Part shown: positions 41,863 through 49,510 of the stretch, piece by piece
How positions within the stretch are numbered: position 1 is the first letter of the stretch
Layout of the letters: every line of letters starts with the position of its first letter
Origin: JAABTL01 sp964465355
GTDB lineage: Bacteria > Deinococcota > Deinococci > Deinococcales > Trueperaceae
NCBI GenBank assembly: GCA_964465355.1
Contig: CAYXJZ010000006.1
Span: 4,908 to 68,907, forward strand
DNA length: 64,000 bases
Direction: 5' to 3'
Notes under the pieces: model-generated
The model's database searches: none
Seen by the model: only the letters and a program-made list of their open reading frames with translations
What the model was told of the DNA's origin: nothing
Translations under genes and position numbers: made by a program

Positions 41863-42723
41863 TCATCCCGTGTGCCCGAGCCCCTGGGAGACGGCCCGGG
41901 TCACACGGACGATGAGCTGGGTAAGCCGCGCGAGCTCGGTCTCGCCCACGCGGAAGGACGGTCCTCCGACGCTGATCCCGCCCACCACCGCACCGGTGGC
42001 GTCGAAGATGGGCGCGCCGACTCCGCGCGCCGCTGCGTCGTAGTCCCCGTCACTGACGGCGTAGCCGAGCGAGCGGATGGTCTCCAGCTCGGCGCGTAGC
42101 CGTTGGGGGTCGAAGGTGGTGGTCTCGGTGTAGCGGGGCAGGCGCCCCAGCTCGGCCAGGACGCGCTCCTGCTGCGCCTCCGGCAGGAAGGCGAGGATGG
42201 CCTTCGGCACGGCGCCAGCGTGCAGCGGCAGGGCTGAGCCCACCGTCACCGAGGCGAGGCGAACCTGATGCCGACTCTCGCGGCGATCGAGGAAGACCGC
42301 CCGCTCACCGTTCAGCACGGCCAAGTGGACGCTCTCGCCGCTCTCCTCGGCCAGTTGGTCGAGGTGCTGGCCGGCCACCTCCGTGAGGCTGCCGTGACGC
42401 CCCTGCACCACAGCGGCGCTGAGCCGGGTGATGACGGCGGTGAGGGAGAAGCGGCTCTCGTCGTCGCTGCGCAGGAAGCCGGCGGCCTCCAGCGTCTTGA
42501 GCGAGCGGTAGAGCTGGTTCTTCTCCAGACCGGAGACCATCGTGAGCTCCGCCAGGCTGTAGCGGTGCGGTGGGGTGGAGAAGGCGTTGAGCACCTGCAG
42601 GGTGCGCAGGGCCGAGGCGATGACGTACTGGTTGGTGCCCGCAGGCGTGTCGGCGAAGCCCGGGTTCGTGCCGGTTCCCGGCGGGACCGGCTTCGGATCC
42701 GTGCGTATCAGCCTGCGAGACAT
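41863..42723 (-). CDS. IclR-family regulator
   Basis: The 286-aa product has an unusual 35-residue polar N-tail, then a winged helix (QVLNAFSTPPHRYSLAELTM; EKNQLYRSLKTLEAAGFLRS) and an IclR effector domain (GESVHLAVLNGERAVFLDR; HAGAVPKAILAFLP; GVGAPIFDATGAVVGGISVGG). The ATG lies 6 nt after TAAGAT and an inverted repeat covers the spacer, so autoregulation is likely. It heads the peptide-use operon and presumably responds to a peptide or amino acid. Confidence 0.92.
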   Translation of the reverse strand: MSRRLIRTDPKPVPPGTGTNPGFADTPAGTNQYVIASALRTLQVLNAFSTPPHRYSLAELTMVSGLEKNQLYRSLKTLEAAGFLRSDDESRFSLTAVITRLSAAVVQGRHGSLTEVAGQHLDQLAEESGESVHLAVLNGERAVFLDRRESRHQVRLASVTVGSALPLHAGAVPKAILAFLPEAQQERVLAELGRLPRYTETTTFDPQRLRAELETIRSLGYAVSDGDYDAAARGVGAPIFDATGAVVGGISVGGPSFRVGETELARLTQLIVRVTRAVSQGLGHTG

Positions 42724-42729
42724 CCTCGC

Positions 42730-42735
42730 ATCTTA
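42730..42735 (-). promoter_or_regulatory. -10 hexamer TAAGAT of the IclR-peptide operon
   Basis: Reverse-strand TAAGAT, 6 nt before the iclR-type ATG; leaderless layout. Confidence 0.6.
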
Positions 42736-42738
42736 AGA

Positions 42739-42754
42739 CGAAGCCACGGCTTCG
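42739..42754. promoter_or_regulatory. Inverted repeat in the IclR promoter spacer
   Basis: CGAAGCC-AC-GGCTTCG, perfect 7-bp arms, starts 3 nt upstream of the -10. It is a good candidate for the IclR protein's own operator. Confidence 0.55.
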
Positions 42755-42806
42755 CCCCCTGCCATCCACCGCAGACAGGTATACAGCCGCGGACGCGGCC
42801 GGCCTC

Positions 42807-44183
42807 TCAGGCTTGGGTCAGTTGGGCGTCCAGCCGTTGTGCGGCGCGCTCGACGGCTGCGACAAGGCGCTGCGACCAGTGGTCGACCAGGTCCTGGCTG
42901 TTGGCCTCGACCATGACCCTGACCAGGGCCTCGGTGCCGGAGGGGCGCAGGTTGACGCGGCCCTTGTCGCCCAAGGCCGACTCGGCCTCGGCCACCACCG
43001 CCAGCACCTCGCCGTCGTCGGCCAAGGCCGCCTTGGCCGCGGGGGGCACGGCGATGCTGCTCAAGGACTGTGGATAGACGGGGATGCGGTCCATCCAGTC
43101 CTCCAGCGATGTGCCCGATGCGCGGCAGGCCGAGAGCAACTGCAGGGCCGTCAGGATGCCGTCGCCGGTTGGCGCCTTGTCGAGGAAGAGCACGTGGCCC
43201 GACTGCTCGCCCCCCAGCTTCAGCCCTTCCTCGCGCAGCCGCTCGAAGACGTAGCGGTCACCCACCTGCACCCGCTGCAACTGCACGCCGTGCTCGGCGA
43301 GGAAGCGCTCGGTGCCGAGGTTGGTCATCTGCGTGGCCACCACCTGCCGCTCGCCGCGGACCAAGGCGCAGATGGCCAGCACCTGATCGCCGCTCACCAG
43401 GCGGCCGCGGCGGTCGACCAGCAGCGCGCGGTCGGCGTCGCCGTCGAAGGTGATGCCGACGTCGAGGCCGTTCTTCAGCACCCGCTCCCGGATGGCCTCG
43501 GGATGGGTGCTGCCGCAACCCACGTTGATGTTGCGACCGTCCGGCCGGTCGTACAGGACGTCGAGTCGGGCGCCGATCTGCTTGAACACCCGCGGCGCCA
43601 CCTGATAGGCCGCGCCGTTGGCGCAGTCCAAGCCCACCCTCAGGCCGTCGAGGTAGGGGGCGTTGGCCAGGAGGAAGTCCTGGTAATGGCCATCGTCATG
43701 GCGGTAGCGCCTCACCTCGCCCAACGCCTGGCCGTCCATCTCCGACCATGGGTCGGTGCCGGCCGTGAGGTACTGGTCGATGCCGTCCTCCAGCGCCAGC
43801 TCCTGCTCGTCGGCCAGCTTGGCGCCGTCGGGGCCGAAGATCTTGAGGCCGTTGTCCTGGTAGGGGTTGTGGGAGGCGCTCACCATCACGCCTGCGTCGG
43901 CGCCGGTGGCCAGGACGAGGCGGCTGACCCCAGGCGTCGGCATGATGCCGAGGTCCACGACCTCGGCACCCCGGCTGCTCAGGCCGGTGACGACCGCGGC
44001 GGCCAACATGCTGCCCGAGCGGCGCGTGTCACGCCCAACGACCACCTTGGGCGCCCCGGTCGACCTCGAGCGAAGGTGCTCGGCGGTGGCGGCACCCAAG
44101 GCCATGGCGAAGCCGGCGGTCATGGGGTGCCGTCCTGCGACCCCTCGAACGCCGTCTGTCCCGAAGTAGCGTCGTAGCGACAT
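42807..44183 (-). CDS. glmM: Phosphoglucosamine mutase
   Basis: The 458-aa product opens RRYFGTDGVRGVAG and has the phosphoserine site VMVSASHNPYQDNGLKIFG, the metal loop TFDGDADRALLVD, the sugar loop GGEQSGHVLF and the phosphate-binding RPSGTEALVRVM. GlmM converts glucosamine-6-phosphate to glucosamine-1-phosphate for peptidoglycan precursor synthesis. The ATG at 44183 is 7 nt after TAAGAT; a second in-frame ATG upstream overlaps that hexamer and is rejected. Confidence 0.96.
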   Translation of the reverse strand: MSLRRYFGTDGVRGVAGRHPMTAGFAMALGAATAEHLRSRSTGAPKVVVGRDTRRSGSMLAAAVVTGLSSRGAEVVDLGIMPTPGVSRLVLATGADAGVMVSASHNPYQDNGLKIFGPDGAKLADEQELALEDGIDQYLTAGTDPWSEMDGQALGEVRRYRHDDGHYQDFLLANAPYLDGLRVGLDCANGAAYQVAPRVFKQIGARLDVLYDRPDGRNINVGCGSTHPEAIRERVLKNGLDVGITFDGDADRALLVDRRGRLVSGDQVLAICALVRGERQVVATQMTNLGTERFLAEHGVQLQRVQVGDRYVFERLREEGLKLGGEQSGHVLFLDKAPTGDGILTALQLLSACRASGTSLEDWMDRIPVYPQSLSSIAVPPAAKAALADDGEVLAVVAEAESALGDKGRVNLRPSGTEALVRVMVEANSQDLVDHWSQRLVAAVERAAQRLDAQLTQA

Positions 44184-44190
44184 GGAGGTC

Positions 44191-44196
44191 ATCTTA
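44191..44196 (-). promoter_or_regulatory. -10 hexamer TAAGAT for glmM
   Basis: Reverse-strand TAAGAT, 7 nt before the ATG at 44183. This decides the start between two in-frame ATGs. Confidence 0.55.
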
Positions 44197-44275
44197 GCCC
44201 GCTGTCCGACGGCCCCCAGGTGCCGCTGCCACGCGCAGCTCGGCGTCGCTCCGACCCTGCGTCGGCCCGGCGTCG

Positions 44276-44281
44276 TAAGCT
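44276..44281 (+). promoter_or_regulatory. -10 hexamer TAAGCT for the 192-aa unknown gene
   Basis: TAAGCT, then 6 nt, then the ATG at 44288. It is divergent from the glmM promoter. Confidence 0.6.
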
Positions 44282-44287
44282 TTCGCC

Positions 44288-44866
44288 ATGTTCCAGGCCG
44301 GTCTCAAGCCCATGGAGGGGAGCCTCTACACCGACGACTTCCGGATCCAGGGTGTGTTCCACCTGAGAAGCAACACCGGCACATCCTGGCTGCTCAACGC
44401 CGACGACAGGCCGCACCTTCCGCTCACCCGGGTGCGCATGTACCGCCCCGGCCACGAGCACCCGCCGACGGCCGAGAGTCTGCTCTACGACACGCACTTC
44501 GCCGCCATCCCCAAGTCCTCCATCGTATGGATGGCGGGCGGCGCCCCCGACCAGACCCAAGAGGGCTACGGGCGTCAGCCACGCAAGATCTACCTGGTCT
44601 ACCCGACCTACCTGCTGACCGGCTACCTCTCGGTCAGGCCCGAGGTGCGCCTGTCCGACTTCCTGGCATCGGCCATGACCGCCAAACCCTTCTACACGCT
44701 CAACGAGGCCAAGCTGCTGAGGCCGGGCGGGCCAGGCAAGACACTGGCCGAGCTGGACGAGCTGCAGAGCCACCCCTTCATCACGGTCAACCTCCGCAAC
44801 GTGGCGGGGGTGTTCGACGTGCAAGGTGGGGATCCGGGCAAGGCCTTCATCGTGGAGGACGGCTGA
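44288..44866 (+). CDS. Unknown 192-aa cytoplasmic protein
   Basis: I do not recognise a family. The protein has no signal peptide or membrane segment. It starts MFQAGLKPMEGSLYTDDFRI and is beta-rich at first (FRIQGVFHLRSNTGTSWLLN), then has the aromatic segment RKIYLVYPTYLLTGYLSVRP and an ending FITVNLRNVAGVFDVQGG. The clean leaderless promoter, two strong terminator-like hairpins after it and good codon use all argue for a real, expressed gene. It is divergent from glmM, and might therefore have a role linked to the cell envelope, but that is a guess. Confidence 0.75.
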   Translation: MFQAGLKPMEGSLYTDDFRIQGVFHLRSNTGTSWLLNADDRPHLPLTRVRMYRPGHEHPPTAESLLYDTHFAAIPKSSIVWMAGGAPDQTQEGYGRQPRKIYLVYPTYLLTGYLSVRPEVRLSDFLASAMTAKPFYTLNEAKLLRPGGPGKTLAELDELQSHPFITVNLRNVAGVFDVQGGDPGKAFIVEDG

Positions 44867-44894
44867 TCGGCGGGGCTGCGCCCCACCGATCAGC
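44862..44894 (+). terminator. Hairpin overlapping the stop of the unknown gene
   Basis: GCTGATCGG pairs with CCGATCAGC and, past one mismatch, GGGGC pairs with GCCCC around a TGC loop. It covers the stop codon and is followed by a weak T-rich stretch. Confidence 0.6.
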
Positions 44895-44896
44895 TT

Positions 44897-44928
44897 GGCT
44901 TTCGAGCGGCGGATGCCGCTCGAAAGCC
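44897..44928. terminator. Hairpin before the SDR stop
   Basis: A perfect 14-bp stem (GGCTTTCGAGCGGC and its complement) with a GGAT loop, 4 nt from the stop of the minus-strand SDR gene. It is a second, independent hairpin in the same convergent gap. Confidence 0.65.
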
Positions 44929-44932
44929 GGCT

Positions 44933-45685
44933 TCAGAGGTTCCAGCCTCCCGACACCTCGATGTGCACCCCCGTGACGTAGGCCGCCTCGGGGCTGAGCA
45001 GGTAGCGGACGGCCCCTGCCAGCTCCTGCAGTCGGCCCGTGCGGCCCATGGGCAGTTCGTCCATCGGCATGCTCACGCTCGTCTCCATCACACCTGGGCT
45101 GACGACGTTGACGGTGATGCCGTTGGCCGCCTCGCTCAGCGCCAGCGCCTTGCTGTAGAGGATGACGCCTGCCTTGGCCACCTGGTAGGCCACGATGGCC
45201 GGCCTTGCCTTGAGCAGCTCGGCGCCGGCGAAGCCGATGTTGACGATGCGCCCGCCGCCGGCAGCGCGCATGCCGGGCACCGCTCGCTGGCAGGTGTAGA
45301 AGACACTGTGCAGGTTGGAATCGATCATGTTGTGCCAGGTGCCGCTGTCCAGCTCGGCCAGCGGGCCCTTGTGGTAGTCACCGACGTTGTTGACCAGCAC
45401 CCGTAGACCGCCCAAGGCCGCAGTGGCGTCGTCCACCAGTCTCTGCGCCTGCGCCTCCTGGCTCAGGTCGGCGGCCAGCGCCACCGCCCGCACGCCGAGC
45501 GCCTGAGCCTGCTTCACCACCCGCTCGGCCTCCGCCTTGCTGCGGCGGTAGTGGACGGCCACGTCAAGACCGCCTTCGGCCAGCATCATGAGCACCGAGC
45601 GGCCGATGCCCTTGGCCGAACCGGTGACCAGGGCGCCGCCACGGCCAGGCAGTGCCCGCAACGGGCTGGCGCCGACCGTGCTCAT
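44933..45685 (-). CDS. Short-chain dehydrogenase/reductase, FabG-like, lacking the catalytic Ser
   Basis: The 250-aa product has the cofactor motif VTGSAKGIGRSVLMML, NNVG, and the Y-x3-K pair in AYQVAKAGVIL. The position of the catalytic serine (IGS in FabG) reads VNIGFAGAEL, i.e. Phe. R and K residues after strand 2 (HYRRSKAEAE) suggest NADPH. The activity may be altered or the protein may act on a substrate that does not need the Ser. It is the last gene of a three-gene operon with a Nudix hydrolase and a phosphatidyltransferase. Confidence 0.87.
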   Translation of the reverse strand: MSTVGASPLRALPGRGGALVTGSAKGIGRSVLMMLAEGGLDVAVHYRRSKAEAERVVKQAQALGVRAVALAADLSQEAQAQRLVDDATAALGGLRVLVNNVGDYHKGPLAELDSGTWHNMIDSNLHSVFYTCQRAVPGMRAAGGGRIVNIGFAGAELLKARPAIVAYQVAKAGVILYSKALALSEAANGITVNVVSPGVMETSVSMPMDELPMGRTGRLQELAGAVRYLLSPEAAYVTGVHIEVSGGWNL

Positions 45686-46206
45686 GCGCCCAGCTCCACG
45701 GATGGCGGCCCCTGGGTGAGGCTGCCATCGGCGATCAGCTCCGGTCCGGCGAAGCCGTGCTCCTCGTAATGCTGCAGCAGGACGCGGGTGGGGCCGTTGA
45801 GGTCCATCTCCCTTGCCTCCTCGGGCAGCAGCCAGCTGGCCTCCTGCGCCTCGTCGTTGAGCCGCACCGCCTCCGAGCTGCTGCGCGCCACGAAGTTCAG
45901 CAGCAGGAAGTGCGCAGGCCGATGGAACTCGGGGTGGTCGATGGCCTCCTGCACCGGCGCCCACACCACCCGCTCCAGCGTCAGGGCCGTCTCCTCCTCG
46001 ACCTCGCGGCGCACCGCCGCCCACAACGTCTCGCCATGTTCCACCTTGCCGCCTGGCACCCCCCAACGGTGCCCCCACTTGTGGGTGCGCAGCAGCAACA
46101 GCCTGCCCGAAGGGCCGACGATCAAGGCGCCCACCGTCAGCAGCGGGTAGCTGCGGCCCGGCTCGGCCATGGCGCCGGCCGGCAGCGTCGCCTGGTCCCC
46201 GCTCAC
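45682..46206 (-). CDS. Nudix hydrolase
   Basis: The 174-aa product carries the Nudix box GGKVEHGETLWAAVRREVEE followed by ET, matching G-x5-E-x7-R-E-x2-E-E. It resembles NUDIX enzymes of the ADP-ribose/CDP-alcohol or dNTP type. A start at GTG (46206) overlaps the phosphatidyltransferase stop (GTGA); a later ATG (residue 13) is possible. Its ATGA overlap with the SDR gene shows tight coupling. It may clear nucleotide-diphosphate substrates linked to phospholipid synthesis. Confidence 0.88.
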   Translation of the reverse strand: MSGDQATLPAGAMAEPGRSYPLLTVGALIVGPSGRLLLLRTHKWGHRWGVPGGKVEHGETLWAAVRREVEEETALTLERVVWAPVQEAIDHPEFHRPAHFLLLNFVARSSSEAVRLNDEAQEASWLLPEEAREMDLNGPTRVLLQHYEEHGFAGPELIADGSLTQGPPSVELGA

Positions 46207-47117
46207 GATGCTCCAGCCCGGCGCAGGCGGAAGCGCCTGACCCGCCACAGCTGCAGGCCGACGGCGTACAGGCCCATGAGGTACACGAGGTAGACGTAGG
46301 CGAAGGGCCGACCGACCACCAGACACAGGCCGAGGACGAGGAGCTGCGTGGACAGACCGAAGTTGGCCAGGCCGCCTGCCGAGAGGCGGTCGTGCCAGGC
46401 AAGCCGCTCGGCGGGGGTCGCCTGCGGAAGGGGCCGGCCGGCCAGCCGCTGGAAGAGCGCGGCGTCCCAGCGCTCGATCATGCGGTCCTGCGGCGCGAGG
46501 ATGCCGTCGTACACGCCGCGGAAGAAGGCGAGGACGGCGGTGGGCGCGCCCGGTGGCGCGTCCTTGGTTGCCTCGCCTGCGCCCGAGGCACTGCGGTGCA
46601 GGCGCTTGAGGTTGAAGTCCAGCGAGAACAGCAGCATGAGCACAAGGTACGCCCCAAGCGCCAGGGGCAAGGCAAGGCCACCAGGTCCGTGCAGCGCAAG
46701 GGCGAGGAAGAGCAGCAGGTTGACGGCGGTGTCGAGCACGGTGTCGAGGTAGCGGCCCATCTGCGTCACCTGGCCGGTGGCCCGCGCCAGGCTGCCGTCC
46801 ACGTTGTCGAGCAGGGTCTTGATCTGCAGCAGCAGAGCGGCAGCCCACCAGGGGAGGAGGCCAGCGACGAAGGCCCCCCAATCGCCCAGACCAGGGTCGG
46901 CGGGCGCGGGGCCACCCAGGGCGATGAGGCCGGCGGCCATCACGCCGAGCAGGCTGTGGCTCCACACCACCGTCTGCGGGTCGACCCCGCGCCGAGCCAG
47001 CCATCGGACGCAGGCCATCGTGAGCGGATGCATCAGCAACTGCCACAGCTCAGGCGCCGGCCTGACCTTGTCGGCCAAGCCGAGGTCGAGATTCCGTGGT
47101 GGCTCCCTGATGTCCAT
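46203..47117 (-). CDS. CDP-alcohol phosphatidyltransferase
   Basis: The 304-aa product has the complete CDP-alcohol motif DNVDGSLARATG then GRYLDTVLD (D-x2-D-G-x2-A-R-x8-G-x3-D-x3-D) and about six helices, with an unusual extended loop after the motif (KRLHRSASGAGEATKDA). It joins CDP-diacylglycerol (or CDP-alcohol) to an alcohol to form a phospholipid headgroup; which one is not determined. The ATG lies 10 nt after TAGGCT. It is first in the operon with the Nudix and SDR genes, and divergent from a GDPD gene. Confidence 0.9.
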   Translation of the reverse strand: MDIREPPRNLDLGLADKVRPAPELWQLLMHPLTMACVRWLARRGVDPQTVVWSHSLLGVMAAGLIALGGPAPADPGLGDWGAFVAGLLPWWAAALLLQIKTLLDNVDGSLARATGQVTQMGRYLDTVLDTAVNLLLFLALALHGPGGLALPLALGAYLVLMLLFSLDFNLKRLHRSASGAGEATKDAPPGAPTAVLAFFRGVYDGILAPQDRMIERWDAALFQRLAGRPLPQATPAERLAWHDRLSAGGLANFGLSTQLLVLGLCLVVGRPFAYVYLVYLMGLYAVGLQLWRVRRFRLRRAGAS

Positions 47118-47178
47118 GGCTGGCCCGAGCCTAGCAGGGGCTGGCGCGATGGCTCATGTCGTGCGCATCGGCCGGCGA

Positions 47179-47184
47179 TAGGCT
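47179..47184 (+). promoter_or_regulatory. -10 hexamer TAGGCT for the GDPD gene
   Basis: TAGGCT, GAACCC, ATG at 47191: the 6-nt leaderless layout. Confidence 0.6.
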
Positions 47185-47190
47185 GAACCC

Positions 47191-48078
47191 ATGGCTTGGC
47201 TGGTGCTGATCGGTGCGGCGGTGGCGCTGTGGCTGTGGTGCGGCCCCACCTGGCGCGGGCGTCCCCTGAGCGGTGTGCGGCGTCCCAAGCCATGGCTGAT
47301 CGGCCACCGGGGCATGCGGAGTTCCGCGCTGTCGGAGAACAGCATGGGCGCCTTCCGTGCTGCGCTGGAGGCTGGGCTCGACGGCCTGGAGACCGATGTC
47401 CAGCGCAGCGCAGACGGGGAGTTGGTGCTGGTCCACGACATCGACTTCGAGCTGCCGCCGATGCTGAAGGGCACGGCGCCATGGCGCCTGCCCGTCGACC
47501 GCGCCGTCCTGGGGGAGCTGCGCGCTGCCGTCCCTCAGCTGGCCAGGCTGTCGGAGTTGTTCACCTTGGTGCATGCCTTCCCCGGCACCATGCTCAACCT
47601 CGAGATGAAGACCCTGCGGCTGATCCCTTGGCGGCTGGCCTGGGATGTCGCCGACGCCGTGCGGGCCTCCGGTCTGAGTGACAGGACCATCGTCTCCAGC
47701 TTCAACCCGCTGGCCCTGCTGCTGCTGCGCCTGCGTGCGCCGGCCCTGCGCACCGCCTACCTATGGGTGGATCGGCCGGACGTGCCGAGGCCGATGCGCT
47801 CGCCCTGGCCGGCTGCGCTGCTGCACGTCGACGCCATGCATCCGGAGCACGTCGGCCTCGACTCGGCCCAGGTTCGCGGCTGGCAGCGCCGAGGCCTGCT
47901 GGTCAACGTCTGGACCGTCAACCGGGCCGATGAGGTGCGCAGCGCACGGGCTGTGGGCGTGGACGCTATCATGGCTGACGACCCGCACGCGCTCCTGCAC
48001 GCCGCCGACCGCTCGTCGGCGGTGCACGACGGAGACCAACCACAGGCGGGCGCTCCCGCGATCTTCCCGGCCGACTGA
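47191..48078 (+). CDS. Glycerophosphodiester phosphodiesterase
   Basis: The 295-aa product has one N-terminal membrane anchor (WLVLIGAAVALWLWCG) and the GDPD barrel: LIGHRGMRSSALSENSMGAF, GLETDVQRSADGELVLVHD (metal-binding E-D and H-D), MLNLEMK and the final NVWTVNRADE. It hydrolyses glycerophosphodiesters to glycerol-3-phosphate plus alcohol. The anchor suggests activity at the membrane. It is divergent from the phosphatidyltransferase operon, so the two may form a phospholipid remodelling locus. Confidence 0.9.
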   Translation: MAWLVLIGAAVALWLWCGPTWRGRPLSGVRRPKPWLIGHRGMRSSALSENSMGAFRAALEAGLDGLETDVQRSADGELVLVHDIDFELPPMLKGTAPWRLPVDRAVLGELRAAVPQLARLSELFTLVHAFPGTMLNLEMKTLRLIPWRLAWDVADAVRASGLSDRTIVSSFNPLALLLLRLRAPALRTAYLWVDRPDVPRPMRSPWPAALLHVDAMHPEHVGLDSAQVRGWQRRGLLVNVWTVNRADEVRSARAVGVDAIMADDPHALLHAADRSSAVHDGDQPQAGAPAIFPAD

Positions 48079-48114
48079 GGCCTGGACCGGTCGTGGTCGG
48101 GCTCGGGAGGTTTC

Positions 48115-48306
48115 GTGAACGTACCCAGGTTCAAGCTGATCACCTCCAACAGCGTCGAGCGCTTCGAGGAGCGGCTGAAGGAATACGTCGAGCAGCTCGA
48201 CCGTGACGAGTTGGTCGTCGACGTCAAGTTCGCCACCGCGGCGCTCGGGGTCTCGGTCGAGTACTCCGCTCTGATCCAGACGCAGAAGACCGAGTCCTGG
48301 TCCTGA
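48115..48306 (+). CDS. Small Cse60-like protein
   Basis: The 63-aa product resembles the Cse60 family (about 60 aa, first noted in Bacillus): an opening helix SVERFEERLKEYVEQLDRDE and the closing strands VVDVKFATAA and VEYSALIQTQ. The function is unknown. GGGAGG precedes a GTG start. It lies 36 nt after the GDPD gene and before the response regulator, which has its own -10 hexamer. Confidence 0.65.
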   Translation: MNVPRFKLITSNSVERFEERLKEYVEQLDRDELVVDVKFATAALGVSVEYSALIQTQKTESWS

Positions 48307-48350
48307 GTCAGCATGAGAACAGATTCGCGCTAGCACGGAGCGTCCCACGG

Positions 48351-48356
48351 TAAACT
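48351..48356 (+). promoter_or_regulatory. -10 hexamer TAAACT for the response regulator
   Basis: TAAACT, 8 nt before the ATG at 48365, with no Shine-Dalgarno. Confidence 0.5.
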
Positions 48357-48364
48357 GACGCGGC

Positions 48365-49414
48365 ATGTCAACCACCCTGGTCCTGGCCGTCGACGACGAA
48401 CCCGCGCTCCTCAAGGTCACCGAGCACGCCCTGCAGCAGAGGGGTTACGCGGTGCTCACCTTCGACGACGCCCGCGACGCCCTGGCCGAGCTGCGTGAAG
48501 GACTGCGCCCCGACGTCATCGTCAGCGATATCAGCATGCCCGCCATGGACGGCTACGAGTTCTGCCGTCTGGTGCGGGAGATCCCTGACATGAGGGCAGC
48601 CCCCTTCCTCTTCCTCACCGCCTTGGGCGACCGCGCATCGATGCGCAAGGGCATGGCCCTCGGCGCCGACGACTACCTCACCAAACCCTTCCGCTCCGAG
48701 GAGCTGATCGACGCGGTGGAGGTGCGCCTGCGCCGCATCGCCGAGCTGCGTAGGCCGCTCGAGGGCGTGGTCACGGTGGCCGGCTTCGGCCATCCGCGGG
48801 TGGCGCGCGACGGCGAGCGCCTCGACTGGGAGTCGCTGAAGGCGCTCGAGCTGCTCTTCTACCTGCTGGAGCACCGCAGCGGCGTCACCACCTTCGAGGT
48901 GGCCGAGGCCCTGTGGCCGGGCAAGTCGGAGTCCAAGGCCTCCTCCTCCTTCCACACCACCCTCTATCGCCTGCGCAAGGCCATGGGCGGCGAGCTGGTG
49001 GAGTCGGCCAACCGCCGCTACTACCTGCAGGACAAGTTCACGATCGACTACGACGTCGACCAGTTCAGGGCCTTGGCCAAGCGCGCGCGCGACTCGCGTC
49101 TGGCCAGCGACTACCGCGCCGCGGTGGAGCGCTACAGCGGGCACTTCCTCGTGGGCTTCGAGGGCTCATGGGTGGACGAGACCCGCGAGAGCCTGCACGC
49201 CGAGCAGCTCTCCTTGCTGCATGCCGGCGCCGAGTCGGCGCAGAAGCTGGGCGACCTCAGCAGCGCCCTCGACATGTACCAGCGCATGACCGAGCACGAG
49301 CCCTACTCAGAGATCGGTTGGGAGGGCTTGGCCGCGGTGTGGGAAGCGCGTGGCGAGAACGGCAAGGCCGCCGACGCCAGGGACCGCTTCGACCGCCTGA
49401 TGAACGACGCCTGA
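48365..49414 (+). CDS. Response regulator with BTAD output domain
   Basis: The 349-aa product has a receiver domain (residues 1-120; VLAVDDEPALLKV, phosphoacceptor Asp in VIVSDISMPAMDG, FLTALG, DDYLTKPF) and then a winged-helix plus BTAD/TPR module (VAEALWPGKSESKASSSFHT; RLASDYRAAVERYSGHFLVG; MYQRMTEHEPYSEIGW). This links two-component signalling to a SARP-like activator. No histidine kinase is adjacent. The leaderless ATG follows TAAACT. Targets are unknown; fabI follows in the same direction after 96 nt. Confidence 0.9.
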   Translation: MSTTLVLAVDDEPALLKVTEHALQQRGYAVLTFDDARDALAELREGLRPDVIVSDISMPAMDGYEFCRLVREIPDMRAAPFLFLTALGDRASMRKGMALGADDYLTKPFRSEELIDAVEVRLRRIAELRRPLEGVVTVAGFGHPRVARDGERLDWESLKALELLFYLLEHRSGVTTFEVAEALWPGKSESKASSSFHTTLYRLRKAMGGELVESANRRYYLQDKFTIDYDVDQFRALAKRARDSRLASDYRAAVERYSGHFLVGFEGSWVDETRESLHAEQLSLLHAGAESAQKLGDLSSALDMYQRMTEHEPYSEIGWEGLAAVWEARGENGKAADARDRFDRLMNDA

Positions 49415-49510
49415 GGGACTTGGCTGCGCTAGCCGAAGCCTCTTGAGCTAGGCAAGGCGATGCCCGTTCCCAGACCAGCGAGGGTCGACCCCTCGCCCCC
49501 GGAGGATCCG

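Noticed and set aside
40271..42043. 590-aa open frame on the plus strand
   Set aside because: Antisense to the peptide-binding protein and IclR genes; no domain signal and a shadow-type composition.
42813..44177. 454-aa open frame opposite glmM
   Set aside because: Pure antisense shadow of glmM.
49455..49510. Upstream in-frame start for fabI at 49460
   Set aside because: The hexamer there (TAGGCA) lacks the final T, and a good GGAGG site and FabI length favour the ATG at 49511.
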